Positions 33,769 through 46,057 of a DNA stretch of 64,000 bases are shown in pieces. Numbering within the stretch: the first letter of the stretch is position 1; every line of letters starts with the position of its first letter. A program made the translations under genes and the position numbers. Origin of the DNA: Wolfiporia cocos (Eukaryota; Basidiomycota; Agaricomycetes; Polyporales; Phaeolaceae). Under the pieces are notes generated by a model. That model searched no databases. It was not told the DNA's origin and saw only the letters and a list, made by a program, of their open reading frames with translations. The DNA is taken from NCBI GenBank assembly GCA_029448655.1, contig JACCLO010000015.1, positions 992,001 through 1,056,000 on the forward strand, in the 5' to 3' direction.

Positions 33769-35482
33769 TAGCGTTGTGAGGTCCGGTCTCAAGGACCGCT
33801 GAAGACCAAGGACCGGACCAGGACTGGACTGACTAGGACCGATTCAACGGTCCGGTCCTGTCCTGGTCCTGACACAGTCCTGGTCCCGGTTCTTCTGAGT
33901 GGTCCGATTTTACAGGACCGGTAAGGACCGGTCTGGACTGGTCCTGGACCGGTCCCGGATTTATCGTAGAATAGCACTTATAATGTGGTTACTCCAAGGT
34001 AGGAAACCATGACTGACCAATATACAATAAAACCAAAGTATCTAAGACCCCCTAGAGTGGGTCTGCATCATGTATATACCACTGGCTACTAGGGTAAACA
34101 CATCAGACAGAAGCTGACATGAATAGTAACAACCAAAAACCTTCTAATTTATGATACAATGAAGCACTGCTATTGTCTTGGGCAATGCTTGGCACACACA
34201 GGTTGTCCTCATATTATCACTAGTTTTGCTGACTGACATGCAGTTGTGTATTCTCCCATCCAGTAGTGTTGACACTCACGATTTATGGTACACATAAAGG
34301 CTCCAACCATATAATGTATATACCATGTATACATGGTTTTATATATATACTATATACATATATTTACATGTGGCCGAGTACATGGTATATACATGGTATA
34401 TTATATTGTATATGGTTGTTGTGACTGCATTCATATTAGACCCTCAATTGATGATTTGAATAGTGTATTTGAACTAGTTACATGTCTTACAGAGTGTACA
34501 GTGCAGTGGTGATATGAGATTTGGACAATCGGGTGGCTGCCACACAAATGCAAAGATGTCAAGACATATATCACATGCTTTGCTTACCCTCTCATTGGTG
34601 GAAGGTAAGATCAGATTTATGTTTATGCCATATATCATCCTACATAGTGATTGCATCATGCATTAGACTCATGCATACAAGTTTTCCACTACCTCACACA
34701 TTGTGCACAATTCCTAAGCCATTCCTGCTACTAGTGTGGTTGTTGAATGTTGGACACCAATTTTTTCCTCACATCAGCCAAGTGCTGATACCTGTAGCAT
34801 GTCATTAAAGGAAGAGACAATCTCCATAGCCATATGGGTAAAGCAATGGCTATGCCAAGATGTCTAAGAATTTACCATCCAAAAACCATGTAAACCATGT
34901 ATATAATATGTATATACTATGTATATACCATATACCATGTATTTACCGATTTTCTGTACATGTACATTATATGGTTGGAGCCTTAGTACACATGCATGGT
35001 GCATTCAATATCACCCAGTTATTGGCAGAGCGCTGCTTAGTGGTAGTTATATGCTACTCATTGTGGCACATACAAAAATGCAACACATGATCTCATCAGA
35101 TACAACTTGAGGTGTGCAGTTACTGCAGTCTCATTTCTGTGTGTTGACTTCAGTATACAATTTTACTTTCAGAAATCAAGAATCAGTGCACCATAGCCAA
35201 TTTCTGGGCTGTACTTAGTATGTTCTGGTATATATCGAGTAGTAAGTACACTTTTGTTGCAGTTTCTGACATATAAAACTATAGTTAAGTCAGTAACCAC
35301 TTGATCGGTCCTGGGCCGGTCCAGACCAGTCCTAGGACCACTATAGGACCGCGGTCCTACTTGGGACCGGTCTTCAGTCTGGTCCCTCATTGCCCATGGC
35401 AGTCTGGTCCTGGTCCCGGTCCTCGGTCCTGCCCAAAACATGCAAAAGACCGGACCGGACCGGACCGGACCTCACAACACTG
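33769..35482. mobile_element. Non-autonomous hAT-like element, right-arm copy
   Basis: Mirror of 8293-10006. Differs at three adjacent bases (34280-34282, ATC in the left-arm sense against TAT), one base outside the mirrored nested-element duplication region. Confidence 0.9.
34296..34985. mobile_element. Nested AT-rich MITE, right-arm copy
   Basis: Mirror of 8790-9479. Confidence 0.85.
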
Positions 35483-36265
35483 GTCGTCATCACTGACCTG
35501 AAATATATCGGATCGTACAACTGGATGAACAATAAAACACCCACCATGATCGTCCCAGGTATGCTACCTCGTGCATGTACACAACTTAGCGTTGCAGAAT
35601 CTGACAAGATCGTGGCAGGTTCGCCGCCGATATGGCGCAAAAGGCCTCTGCCCTTTTATTTCCCGCCTGATCCTAGCTCAATGTTCATCAAGCCGGATGT
35701 GCATTGGCTGCTAATGACCCCACTGTACACACTGCTACATGTGGTGGGCGTAGTGGCTGAGATGAATGCCGATCCCCTGGACTGGCACTCAGTCGATCTG
35801 GTCACAGACCACAATTGTCAGCGCAACCTCTTATGATGGTGTGGAGGTAGTGGCAGAAAGCCAAGAGATTTCCGGATTGACTTGCAACTTGCGTGCCAGC
35901 ACACTATTCTGTTTTCCTGTTTCGTGGCAAATTATAGGCATGGTGCGGGCGCGGGTGTTGGGCAAGGATTGTCAAATACATGAGCATTTCGGTTTCTGTT
36001 CGATCTCTCGGTCGATGGCAGCTCATCAATGCGTGTGTAGAATCTAAGCGGCATGAATCTGGTAGTTCGCTTCGAGGTTGATGCTTGCCTTGCTAGCCCT
36101 GCACAATCATCCACCGGTGTGGATCATCTTGCATCAACAATGTCGGACCTTTAGCATATCTTCTGATGTTCACTCAGATGCCATTCGTGACACCGGAGTG
36201 AACAGAGGAAGTTCGCCGAACGAGCCAAGGATCATCCGTGCTGGAACGCAAGTTCCAGACGATGC
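35483..36265 (+). pseudogene. Family pseudogene C-terminal part, right-arm copy
   Basis: Mirror of 7510-8292, with the same intron and the same in-frame stops. Confidence 0.85.
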
Positions 36266-36435
36266 CACTAGTGTTGCCGAAGTTCGGTTCAGTTCAGGTT
36301 CAGGGGGGTCTGGGGCTGAACCTAGAACTGAACCGACTGCAGGGAGCCTGAACCTGAACCTGAACCTGGACTGAACCTGCTGAACTGGTTCAGCAGGTTC
36401 AGTTCATGGTTCGAACTAGGTTCAAACCACTAAAT
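36265..36435. repeat. GGTTCAG-rich element, right-arm copy
   Basis: Mirror of 7340-7510. Confidence 0.55.
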
Positions 36436-37764
36436 GACTTGCTTTTCTAGTATGTAAAAATAATATTGAGTCCACTGGAGTAACCAATGTGCTGCAATAT
36501 AAATGTGCCATAGACATTAGAACCATGTAAGAACACCGAGATGCGACCAAACACACATCAAAATGACACAGAATGCACCACGGAAAGCCAGCTGGTAGGC
36601 AGAATGCCTATCCGAGGCGGTTTAGCCACAGCTCTACCGATCGTGATCGACCTCAATCGTGCTCGCACAGTGAACCTTCACTGGCTTGCGCACAATCTGA
36701 AACATCACAAAAGCCCCGCGGACACTCTCTGGCTGCTCATCTAGTCAAAAACAGGTACTATCCGACATTTCTCTAGGCTCTCTAGCATAGATAGGTCTGT
36801 CCCAACCTCGACTGCTTTCCTATAGCTTTTTCCATGTCTTCTCTCTCTAACCTCTACACACCACCGATCTATGGTCTATCTGTCTCGTAAAATAGTTTTC
36901 TTGTATTACAGGACAATCCTCGCTGTTTCCAGGGTTCGTCTCTGACTTGTCTAGCTTGTAGGGTGCATACTCAAATTTTAGAGCACTCAAAATGTTGTAG
37001 AAAACCTTATGGCTCTCTATGTATTTAGGCGACGTGCAGATACGAGAAAATACATTGATTACTGCCAAGACGAAGTTAGACGAGGAGCTGTGCTCGAGGT
37101 GTTCGCTCAGAACTTAGGGAATCAGTTACCAATGTTTTAATTCGATTTCTATCATTCCTGATCCATTCAACGTGCCGCCGCCATTTGGATCGCTACAAGC
37201 TGCATGTCTACTAGGTATATTGCTTGCCATCGACCCCTCAAACACCTCACATATCCTGGCACATCCTGACCTGCACCCGAGAGAAATATTTTTCTGACAA
37301 CACCAAACTTCAAGTTCTGCAGTGCCTCTATTTGGTGTCTATTGAGCTGCTACATTCCAAAGTGGCTCTTAGTCTTCTTTACAGTGGTAAAACATAACTT
37401 TGATGCACAATAATCACTCAAGGCAGCAAATTTGAGCAGTTCAGTAATCAGAATCCATGAGCAGAATGAGTGTGAATTAGCCTGAGGCAAAGCTCAATAA
37501 CAAACCTTATTAGACAGCTCTGTATATAACCTAGGTTCATGGATATGAAGTGAAACATCGTGAACTACATTTTTTTACTTCATCTGACAGCAGTGAATGT
37601 AGCCCAGTGCCAAAGAAAGCACAGTACTTCCAGCATGGGGTTGTCCATGCACGTTGTCGATCCTGCTCCCATTAGATAGGGTGCCTGCCACCTGGAGAGT
37701 TTGCCAGTGGATCCGCAAGGTGCACGTGCTGCTACCTCGCATTTCATGCACTGTTCCTGGCCCG

Positions 37765-38135
37765 CGCCATGGGGATTTGTGCCCCACACTATGGGGATTT
37801 GTGGCCCATGCCACAGGGATTTGTGCCCTGTGCCACAGGGATTTGTGCCCTGTGCCACAGGGATTTGTGCCCTGTGCCACAGGGATTTGTGCCCTGTGCC
37901 ACAGGGATTTGTGCCCTGTGCCACAGGGATTTGTGCCCTGTGCCACAGGGATTTGTGCCCTGTGCCACAGGGATTTGTGCCCTGTGCCACAGGGATTTGT
38001 GCCCTGTGCCACAGGGATTTGTGCCCTGTGCCACAGGGATTTGTGCCCTGTGCCACAGGGATTTGTGCCCTGTGCCACAGGGATTTGTGCCCTGTGCCAC
38101 AGGGATTTGTGCCCTGTGCCACAGGGATTTGTGTA
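37765..38135 (-). repeat. 22-bp palindromic minisatellite, long allele
   Basis: Mirror of 5750-6010 with five additional identical units (110 bp). This is the only length difference found between the arms. Confidence 0.95.
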
Positions 38136-38144
38136 ATGTAAATA

Positions 38145-39325
38145 CCCCACACTGTCACAAGAAAGTGAGTTCCCTCTTGTTTCCAATAGTTACATGGTTT
38201 TCCCCTTAATATACGGGCCATTCAGGCGCCCCCTTAAAGCCCTTAAGGCTTCTAGCCACCCTCACACCCCTTACTGGACGCGTAGGGCCTTAGGTACACA
38301 GTCAATATGTAGACAGGTGACCAGGACGTGTAGACAGGTGACCGCATAGCGGCACCTGATCTACAATGACTAGCACCCAGCACCTGACAAGGTGTCTGGG
38401 GGCATATGAGTTCACAAGGTCCCATTACTGGGGCCTTGGTTACCATCATATCAGCCCAGGCTTGATGCCAGGCTATGACCCAGTCTTGTGTCCCAGCCCC
38501 TGGGCAGTATATGGGTGCACAGACCATGTCTTGAGGGCAGGTAGTTATTAGGTAGTTACCCAGCCTCTCATGTATATATACTTTAGCTGAGGTCACTAGG
38601 ACCTCAGACAATTGATAGTCATTTGGACCTAGATGGTCCCCTGATCCCCTCCTTGTGTGATACCCCCTACTGCTTCTTGGTTACCACCTAGTTGGCGACC
38701 TCTGCTACAACGACATAGCATGTCCTTGTAGGTCTATGCCCTTGCGAGTAGCAGGGCATATGTTTAGGGTCCCTCACCCTGTGAGCCGTCTTGTGATACA
38801 CACCACAGGGATTTGTGTCCTGTGCCACGGGGATTTGTGCCCCATGCCACAGGGATTTGTACCCCAATTCCACAGAGATTTGTGCCCTGTTCCACAAGGA
38901 TTTGTGCCCCAATGCTGCAGGGATTTGTGCCCTGTGCCACGGGGGTTTTTGTAATGTAAATACCCCACACCATGGGGATTTGTGTCCTGTGCCATGTGTC
39001 ACAGTTCATGCTGTGGCATTACTGCCAGGTGTAGTCACCTGATCAGTAGATTAGATATCATATTGATAGATAAGATAGTCACTCCCTCACGGTCACACTA
39101 GGTACATGGTACGTTACGGTAGTTACAGCAGTGATGCCTGGCACCTTACAGTGCACAGGCCCCCTTCAGGGCAGGTAGTCTACCAGTAGTGCGCCATGTA
39201 CATAAGTAGCCAGGGTATGAGGGTTGCACCTCATCCCTTAGATTCCCGACATTGGGCTTAGGAGCCCCAGTCACCTCTATTGCGTGTGCTGCCTGCTATA
39301 CCCCTCACGTGCTAGTCTGTGCCGC
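38145..39325 (-). repeat. Dispersed repeat, right-arm copy
   Basis: Mirror of 4560-5740. Confidence 0.55.
38785..39000 (-). repeat. Degenerate 22-bp array, right-arm copy
   Basis: Mirror of 4885-5100, same unit number. Confidence 0.85.
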
Positions 39326-39416
39326 TAGCCTGAGGTGTTAGTGCACCTGCCTCAGTGACATTACCTGAGAGGGTAGATTGCCTGAGGCCTTGGGAGTCCC
39401 TGGTGGGACGTGCGAT

Positions 39417-40089
39417 TAGTGATGTGCCAGGCCCGGCTTTAGGCCGTGAGCCGAGCCGGGCCGGGCCCTACTTGGGCCGGGCCCTACTTGGGCCGGGCCC
39501 TACTTGGGCCGGGCCAAGCCGGGCTTTACACAACGGCTTGAGACGGCCCAGGGCCCAGCTCGTGTCTCAGGCCGAGCCGGGCCAAGCCATTGAGCCCCGG
39601 CCTGGTGGCTCTAATGAATACAATGTCCAGCAATTACAATACAAGATTGTACATGATAGCAATATGCTCAACTCCAATGTAGTGCCTCTGTATTGTTTAT
39701 TTCAAACCAAAGAAAAGGTTCATAAGTCAAATCCTTAACGTTGAAGCCTCCCGCGCACCGTTGGGCGCCTATACGATACCCCATGTGGCAGGTGCGATAC
39801 TGAACGCTGTGCCAGTGGAAGGTTATTTTGACACTCAATCCTACTATAAATTGTAGGCCTCAATGTTCCTTTTCATCAAGGAGCAGCTGAAAATGATGTA
39901 CTTCAAACTTTTGAAGTTATGGTGATGACTATCCTAGCAGTGGTAGGCCCCGGCTCGGCCCCGGCCTAGGCCAGGCCAAGCCGTGAGCCGTCAGTGAGGG
40001 CCTGGCCTGAGGCTTTGGAAAGCCGTGGGCCATCCAAAGCCAGGCCAAAGCCGGGGCTTTTGGGCCGGGCCGGGCCCTGCACATCACTA
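39417..40089. mobile_element. GC-rich hAT-like MITE, right-arm copy
   Basis: Mirror of 3796-4468 with the same terminal repeats and target duplication. No differences noticed. Confidence 0.75.
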
Positions 40090-40894
40090 TGTGCGATGCA
40101 GTAAGTACTGTGTCACCATGGGGACTTGTGGCCCATGCCACAGGGATTTTTGTAATATAAATTGCCTGTGCTATAGATACCTGCCAAAAGATTGCAAAAA
40201 ATGAAGAAATTTCAGGATTGTTTGATGGACCACATTACACAGTATTACAAGCAAAGTGATGATGAGACGGAGCATCAGCGAGGTGTCAGAAGTGGCTTTG
40301 CAGGCAGAGACAAGGAACAGAAGATGCAGGTTGGGGAAGCCATGGGTAATGCACAGGAAATTGTGTGGGATGCACAGGTAACTTGAAAAATGCCCAATTA
40401 TGTGAAATAGACTGGGATAATATATTGAAGTGGAAAAAAATTGTGTGATCGTGGTGAAGCCATGGGTAATTAACCTAGTTGTATATACGAGACCACTTCT
40501 GGTAACTTGCGATCAGCACATGGTCCTGCGTCTGTTGAACCTACCAATATTTGATAAAATGGAAGCCTCTACTCGAAGTAGACAGGCTGGACTACGTGTA
40601 TTAGGGGCTAAATTGCTGCGCACTGTCCCTGAACGCTTCTCCCGGAGCTGATTCAGGGAGCATATCATTTCAAGCGTGTTCAGTTGGCGTCTCGTTCCTC
40701 TTTAATAGGTGAGCATATCCTCAGCGACGACCAACAGGACCCAATTTCCCCCCCCACCCCAGTTCTGCCTCGACATCCACAACCTTGATAGTACAGACAG
40801 AATGTTCTATCGTCCGTATGGTCAGAGGGAAAATATGCGGAGAGGAGCCTCTCGTCCTGTCGAGACATTCTCGCTCCCACCCGACCGCGATATA

Positions 40895-41601
40895 ATGGAT
40901 GGACTCTCCCGCTCGCCGATTCGCACTTTGTTTAAACCAGAGGAAGATCAAGGCAAACCAATCGTCATTGAGAACTTCCAATACGTCGGCTCGTACAGCT
41001 CGAGCAGGGTGTCCCTGGTGACAACGTCGGCTTTGACGTCAAGTAAGCCATCCATTTTCTGCAATCGTACTGTCGTTCCTTACCATCCCTTCCGCAGGAA
41101 CGTGTCGGTCAAGGATATTCGCCGTGGTAACGTTGCGTCCGACTCGAAGAACGACCCCGCCAAGGAGGCCGCCTCCTTCACCGCTCAGGTCATCATCCTC
41201 GACCACCCTGGTCAGATTGGTGCCGGCTACGCGCCCGTCCTTGACTGCCACACCACCCACATTGCCTGCAAGTTCGCTGAGCTCATCGAGAAGATCGACT
41301 GTCGTACGGGTACGTCGCTCGAGGCGAGCCCCAAGTTCGTCAAGTCCGGCGACGCTTGCATTGCCAAGCTCGTGCCCAGCAAGCCCATGTGCATTGAGTC
41401 TTACAACGAGTACCCACCTCTCGGTCGTTTCGCCGTCCATGACATGCGGCAGACCGTCGCTGTCGGTATCATCAAGTCTGTTGACAAGACCGACAAGTCT
41501 GGTGGCAAGGCTAAGCTTAGTTTGATCCACTCTGTTTCGCCTTATACTTACGATACCTTGCAGTTACCAAGTCTGCGGAGAAGGCGGGCAAGAAGAAGTA
41601 A
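40895..41601 (+). pseudogene. Chimeric EF-1alpha pseudogene, right-arm copy
   Basis: Mirror of 2284-2990. ATG at 40895, junction near 40995 (TCGTACAGCTCGAGCAGG), canonical intron 41043-41097, second intron about 41511-41563 beginning CT instead of GT, TAA at 41599-41601. His replaces the Arg usual in the FAVRDMRQ motif. No differences from the left copy were seen. Confidence 0.85.
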
Positions 41602-42327
41602 ACTGCTTAGAATACACTCATTTTTCTCGGTTTCTTCTGTCTTCTCGTCCTTCACTTTCGCATAGTACCCATACTGCTGCAAACTGTGCTCTGCTATCAC
41701 CAATGTTGTATTCACGATGACGAAAACACCGGTGCTTGCACCGAATGTCCCGTATCCGCAATGTCGTCGAGAATGAGAAGCGGCATCGTTTGTATCGAAT
41801 CAAATTTAGAGTTTCGTTTCATGCGTGAGCTTAGCGAGGAGACATCTCGACATGGCTGGGGGTTTAAAATCACAAGCTTCAGGTTCAATATCGATGTCAA
41901 CAATTGTCGACCGGCATCGCAAATGTTGTATCCGTTCAGCAGACATGCTCAATGGCACCTCCACTACCCAACCTTGGACCCAGGTCCCTCCCTATAGTGC
42001 GTTCGAAGACCTCAACCATGAAGCCGAAGAGTGTGCTTGTGAGCGCTGCGTCCCTTCGGTCTTTGGATGATTCGTCTCGAATGAATGCATGTTGAGCTTG
42101 CACTTCTAGGAACTATCGAAGAGTCAGTTCGAATAGACATATGTCAAAATTGGATGACAAGCACTTACGGAGGTGGTGACATTCGCATCTTCGAGGGTCG
42201 TCCGGATGAGGTCCCTACCTACGCGGGGGACGTGTGTATCCTGTGATGGTTGGTTTCACGTTTGTCCCGCTTGTGAAGAAGACGCGGGGATCGCACCTGC
42301 TTCCCGAATATCATCTACAGAATTATA

Positions 42328-42723
42328 ATGAGTGATCCGCAGCGCTCTCGCAGCGCTCTGGGCACTCAGGATACATACCACCAGCTCGCCCCTTCCGGTC
42401 AGATCTCCATTACCCACGCGCACGAGCGAGCCATCGTTCTGGCCCTTGCCGAGGGTCGCGCTGTGAATGTCCGTGGCAAAGAAGCAGACGGAGGCCAGAA
42501 CGCGTGCATCGAATGCGGCCTGCGCGTGCCGTCAGTAGCCCTGAACATGCAGTGTCTGGAACAGAATTTGCATACACGGAACGCCTGCAAGGTACGCATG
42601 AGTAGGGGGATCGATCTCGATCATGAGCACGCGCACCAAGTGACCGCCAAGGCACATGCCAGTTGCTACGAAAGTGAGATAATCTTGGCCGGAAAGAAGT
42701 TCCTCGAACGTATTACGCACTAG
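42328..42723 (+). CDS. Hypothetical ORF of 131 codons, right-arm copy
   Basis: Identical to the ORF at 1162-1557 in the left arm. It lies about 0.8 kb upstream of the GNAT gene in the same direction. The codon content of the first 45 codons is the only argument for it being real; splice signals were not resolved. Confidence 0.3.
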   Translation: MSDPQRSRSALGTQDTYHQLAPSGQISITHAHERAIVLALAEGRAVNVRGKEADGGQNACIECGLRVPSVALNMQCLEQNLHTRNACKVRMSRGIDLDHEHAHQVTAKAHASCYESEIILAGKKFLERITH

Positions 42724-43527
42724 CAATGCGACCGTTGCAGTTTGGCAGTGAGCAGAGGAGATCGATGGCTAGCGTTGCATCCTGAGGTGGACAACTACTA
42801 TATCCGAATATGCCTGTGGACAAGCATGGCGAGGCTGCAGACACTCGGCCTGCAAAATCAGGGCGGGCCTTCTACGTCATAAGGCATAGGCTCCGATCCC
42901 TCAAATTCATGAAAGCTCGAGGGGCAGGCTGTCAATATGATCGATTAGGTTCATTCATATCATCCCGCAAGTGTGCAAGTACGTCCCCACTACATAGCCA
43001 TGACTGGCGATTTGACCTGCGAACCACTCAACAGGACCGGTAGCTCGATGAGTAAAGCATACAACGCCTCATCGCACAATAACTGTCAGCGCGACATGTC
43101 CTCCCAATCATCTACCTGGGAACTTGGCCTGGGGATATGCGGGAATGTTGGGCGAGATCACGAAGATTCTGATAATTCCCCCTTTCGGGTCAAGCTTAGA
43201 CGGAACATCGACATACGTTTTCGTGATCAGCATCTTTGCGATGAGAGTTGACAAGCGAGCCTGGCGGTGGTGAAGTGGGGGTGTGCGGGTCTGAATCTGG
43301 CCGATCGGCCCTTGATCAGACGCGCCATTGTGATCGATCACGTGTCCACTTGTGGTTGACGGACGAACGTGCGTTTACCACTTGCGCAGAAACCCATATA
43401 ATCAAGTAGCTCGTTTAGAAATGGCCAGACTCTCCAGCTGGTCAGCCCGTCTGGCTTTCTCGAGACGACCGGCGACTACCACAAAGCTCGACGCAATGGT
43501 TGAGCCAACTGCCAGAGAATTAGCCCC

Positions 43528-44415
43528 TTCCAGCCCACCGATGAGAAGCTGGTGCGTTTCATTATTGGGAAAAGTTGCATGGAGCCGCTAGCCGTCGCAA
43601 ATAAAAAAGGTGGGCGTAAATGTCGCTTTGTTGTATACATATTATTAGATGAACAAAGTATACACATCTGCCTGCATTGGCGCTTTGGGTTGCGCTATCA
43701 TGCGTGGTCATACAAGCAATGGGCTGGTGGCCGGATCCTGACTTCGGGATGTTGCGGTACTTAAGCCCGCTGCCTATATTTGCTGCCATGGCCGTGTCGC
43801 TCATGTTTCTCTGCGACTGGTGAGTATGCGTTCACATTGCAAATTCGGTTTCGTATTCACAACCCGCATGTCCACAGGCTCAATCGACCTACGTTTGAAG
43901 AACAGACACAAGACGTCCTACGCCGCCCAGATCTCATCGATATCCCATCATACTATTCGCGCTCCGCGTCTTCCGGGTTTTGGCTACTAGAGTACGGCGA
44001 CAAATTTGTGGGGCTTATTGCAGTCGACGCTTCTCTCGACTCCACTTCCGACAAGGGCGTCGCATCGTCCATGTTGTCTTCCGCAGACGTTCGACAGCGA
44101 GCAGGCATTCGGCAGCGAAAGCGTGCACTCGCAAAGGGCACATCGTCTGTTGCGACCATCCGCCACTTCTACGTCGAGGAGTTGTATCGCCAAGCGGGCA
44201 TGCAGCATGATCTGCTGGCCCATGCCGTCAAACATGCATTTAACTATGACGAAAATGTCCAGGGCAACAGAGCGAGCAGCTCACCATTGGAGCCACATGT
44301 AGAAGAAGCTTTGCGCAATGTTGGATTTTGGGTCGAGCAGAAGGCTCAAAAACGGGGTGTCATGCGATGGCAGAGTTCTGTCTGGATCCTGGATAGAGCT
44401 GGATGGAAGAAGTAG
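43528..44415 (+). CDS. GNAT-type N-acetyltransferase-like membrane protein
   Basis: The 5' exons lie in the right arm and the rest in unique DNA. QPTDEKLVRFIIGK and MEPLAVANKK are followed, after a short intron, by a hydrophobic segment (ALWVALSCVVIQAMGWW, then YLSPLPIFAAMAVSLMFLC) giving one or two membrane helices. An intron GTGAGT to CCACAG (43819-43876) leads to FEEQTQDVLRRPDL, SSGFWLLEYGDKFVGLIAVD and ATIRHFYVEELYRQAGMQ. The last resembles GNAT motif A, where acetyl-CoA binds, though the Q/RxxGxG/A loop is weak. Stop at 44415. The exon before 43528 and the intron near 43610-43658 were not resolved: no GT-AG pair there keeps the frame. Substrate unknown. Confidence 0.7.
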
Positions 44416-44591
44416 TACATACTTCACCGTTGTTATGAATGATCAATCAATCAAAAGCGGCGTCCTTGATTTATACACATTGCTCTGTCACTTGACAAGC
44501 TGTCTATCTGATTCCACCTAGCAATACCTGACACAAAGTAACTGCGATCCTTGTCGGCTGGAGGCCTTCTGCGATACATCATATATTACAC

Positions 44592-45908
44592 TCATGCGTC
44601 CAGGAATTCCAACATAGCGTCGGCAACCTGCTGCCAATGACCATCCCTGGCTGTGAAATCGTGCCCTGCACCCTCGACAGTTACCAGCTTCGCAGACGGA
44701 ATACGGCGGTTGATCTCAAGAGAGTCTGAATACCTGACTAGGTAGTCGTCGGTGCCCTAGAAATAATGTCAGTTGGCGCCGTAGGATGAAAGTACGAGTG
44801 TGGCGTATATGTATAATAAGCACCTGCACTTCCTGTCCAGAGCCCGCGCGAGTGATGGCTATCTTGTCGAATGCCCAAAGGAGGTCATGAATTGGGCCAT
44901 CTTGTAGACAACTTTGGACTGCAGCTGTGTAGCCCGGTAACAATTCAGCTTGCAAATCAATGAGCTGTGAAAGGGATAAACACAATATCCGCCAAAGATA
45001 GGTTGGTCATCACCGCACCTCGCCAAATTGTGGGACAGGAGCTGCAGCCGCTGACTGAGGTGCGTTGAGGTTAGAGGCTGCTCGTTGAATGCAAAAGGCC
45101 GCTAGCTACTCACCGCAGGCTTCTCAGATCCAGGATCGGATGCCTGTGAGATGGGATGAGTAGCATTACTTGGCATCGTCAAAAATAAATTCCTGTTCAT
45201 ATCACGAACCCCTGCTGACGCCATCAAGATGATCTTGCCCGCGACAAGGTGAGGGAAAACGGCTGCAAAGGCAGCTGTGATCCCCCCTCCCTATGAAAGT
45301 ACAAGAGGAATGTGTTTAGCAGGGGTTATCACAACTCCACGCATAAGACGGGGGACACCATAGAGAATCCGGCGACATGTGCATTGTCCCAGTGTAGGTA
45401 TTGTAGCAGCAGGGCGAGCTGAGTGACGAACAGATTGACATGGTAGGTAGTCTTAGGCGCCTGAGAGTATCCTTTGCCATACAGATCTGCGGTGTCAGCC
45501 ATACGCCTTATGAGCATCTTGGCGAAGCACGATCAACTGGGGCCGCACCGTATACCAACACCCTATAACCTCGCGACGCGAGAGCGGGCGCGATATTGAT
45601 CCAAGTAACGCTAGGAGTATTGAGGCCATGAACAAGGACAACCTGCAGTCGCATCAACACGCATAGAAATATTTGACATTGAAAAGGTGTGCTGACCTTG
45701 GTACCCTTCTCTGGGCCCAGCAGCCAGTAGCGCATCCGCCCGTACGGCAATTGCAGATAGTTGCTTGCGCATTCGGTCAATTATAACACGCATGCATTCA
45801 GTGCTTGAAGCTGCCGTTTGGGAATATATCCTCTGGATACAACTCCCTGATCCGCGAGGACTTTGGCAGCGCCTCGATGGAGTAGTCTACCGGGAACGGA
45901 ACCTGCAT
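44592..45908 (-). CDS. Alpha/beta hydrolase fold protein, multi-exon
   Basis: Begins with MQVPFPVDYSIEALPKSSRI and RELYPEDIFPNG. Further exons give LPYGRMRYWLLGPEKGTK, VVLVHGLNTPSVTW (oxyanion-hole region), DLYGKGYSQAPKTTY and HVAGFSM spliced to GGGITAAFAAVFPHLVAG. The nucleophile elbow is thus GFSMGG with the catalytic Ser. The C-terminal exon carries GTDDYLVRYSDS (acid residue) and VEGAGHDFTARD (catalytic His), with stop TGA at 44592-44594. Serine hydrolase of unknown substrate. Exon 1 runs into TGA (SFKH stop) before the first GT, so it may use a GC donor or be damaged. It shares a 149-bp divergent promoter with ELP5. Confidence 0.8.
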
Positions 45909-46057
45909 CATGTATCGCCATCAGTGGTCATGAAGCTTATTGGAAATATGCGCGGATCATCAACGTTTGCATCCGCCATGCCTGGCAAGCGGCACAGCGC
46001 GCGATAGAGGTCGAGGACAGGCCTGCCTGAGAACATTCGGGTGTGTCGGGAAATGTC

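Larger units (their letters stand above)
21915..43884 (-). repeat. Right arm of giant inverted repeat
   Basis: Reverse complement of bases 1-21860, 110 bp longer because its 22-bp array has five extra units. The arm ends inside the GNAT gene: sequence from 43885 on is unique, and the gene reads straight across the edge. The right arm is therefore joined to its natural neighbour, and the left arm is the derived copy if the window start is a contig start. Confidence 0.97.

Noticed and set aside
37575..38221. Open frames of up to 213 codons in the 22-bp array
   Set aside because: They are translations of a tandem repeat whose period is not a multiple of three, open on both strands and in all frames; not genes.
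45937..46038. LYR-motif protein upstream of ELP5 on the minus strand
   Set aside because: A short frame with LDLYRALCR ends in a stop after about 40 codons and occupies the divergent promoter; more likely chance.
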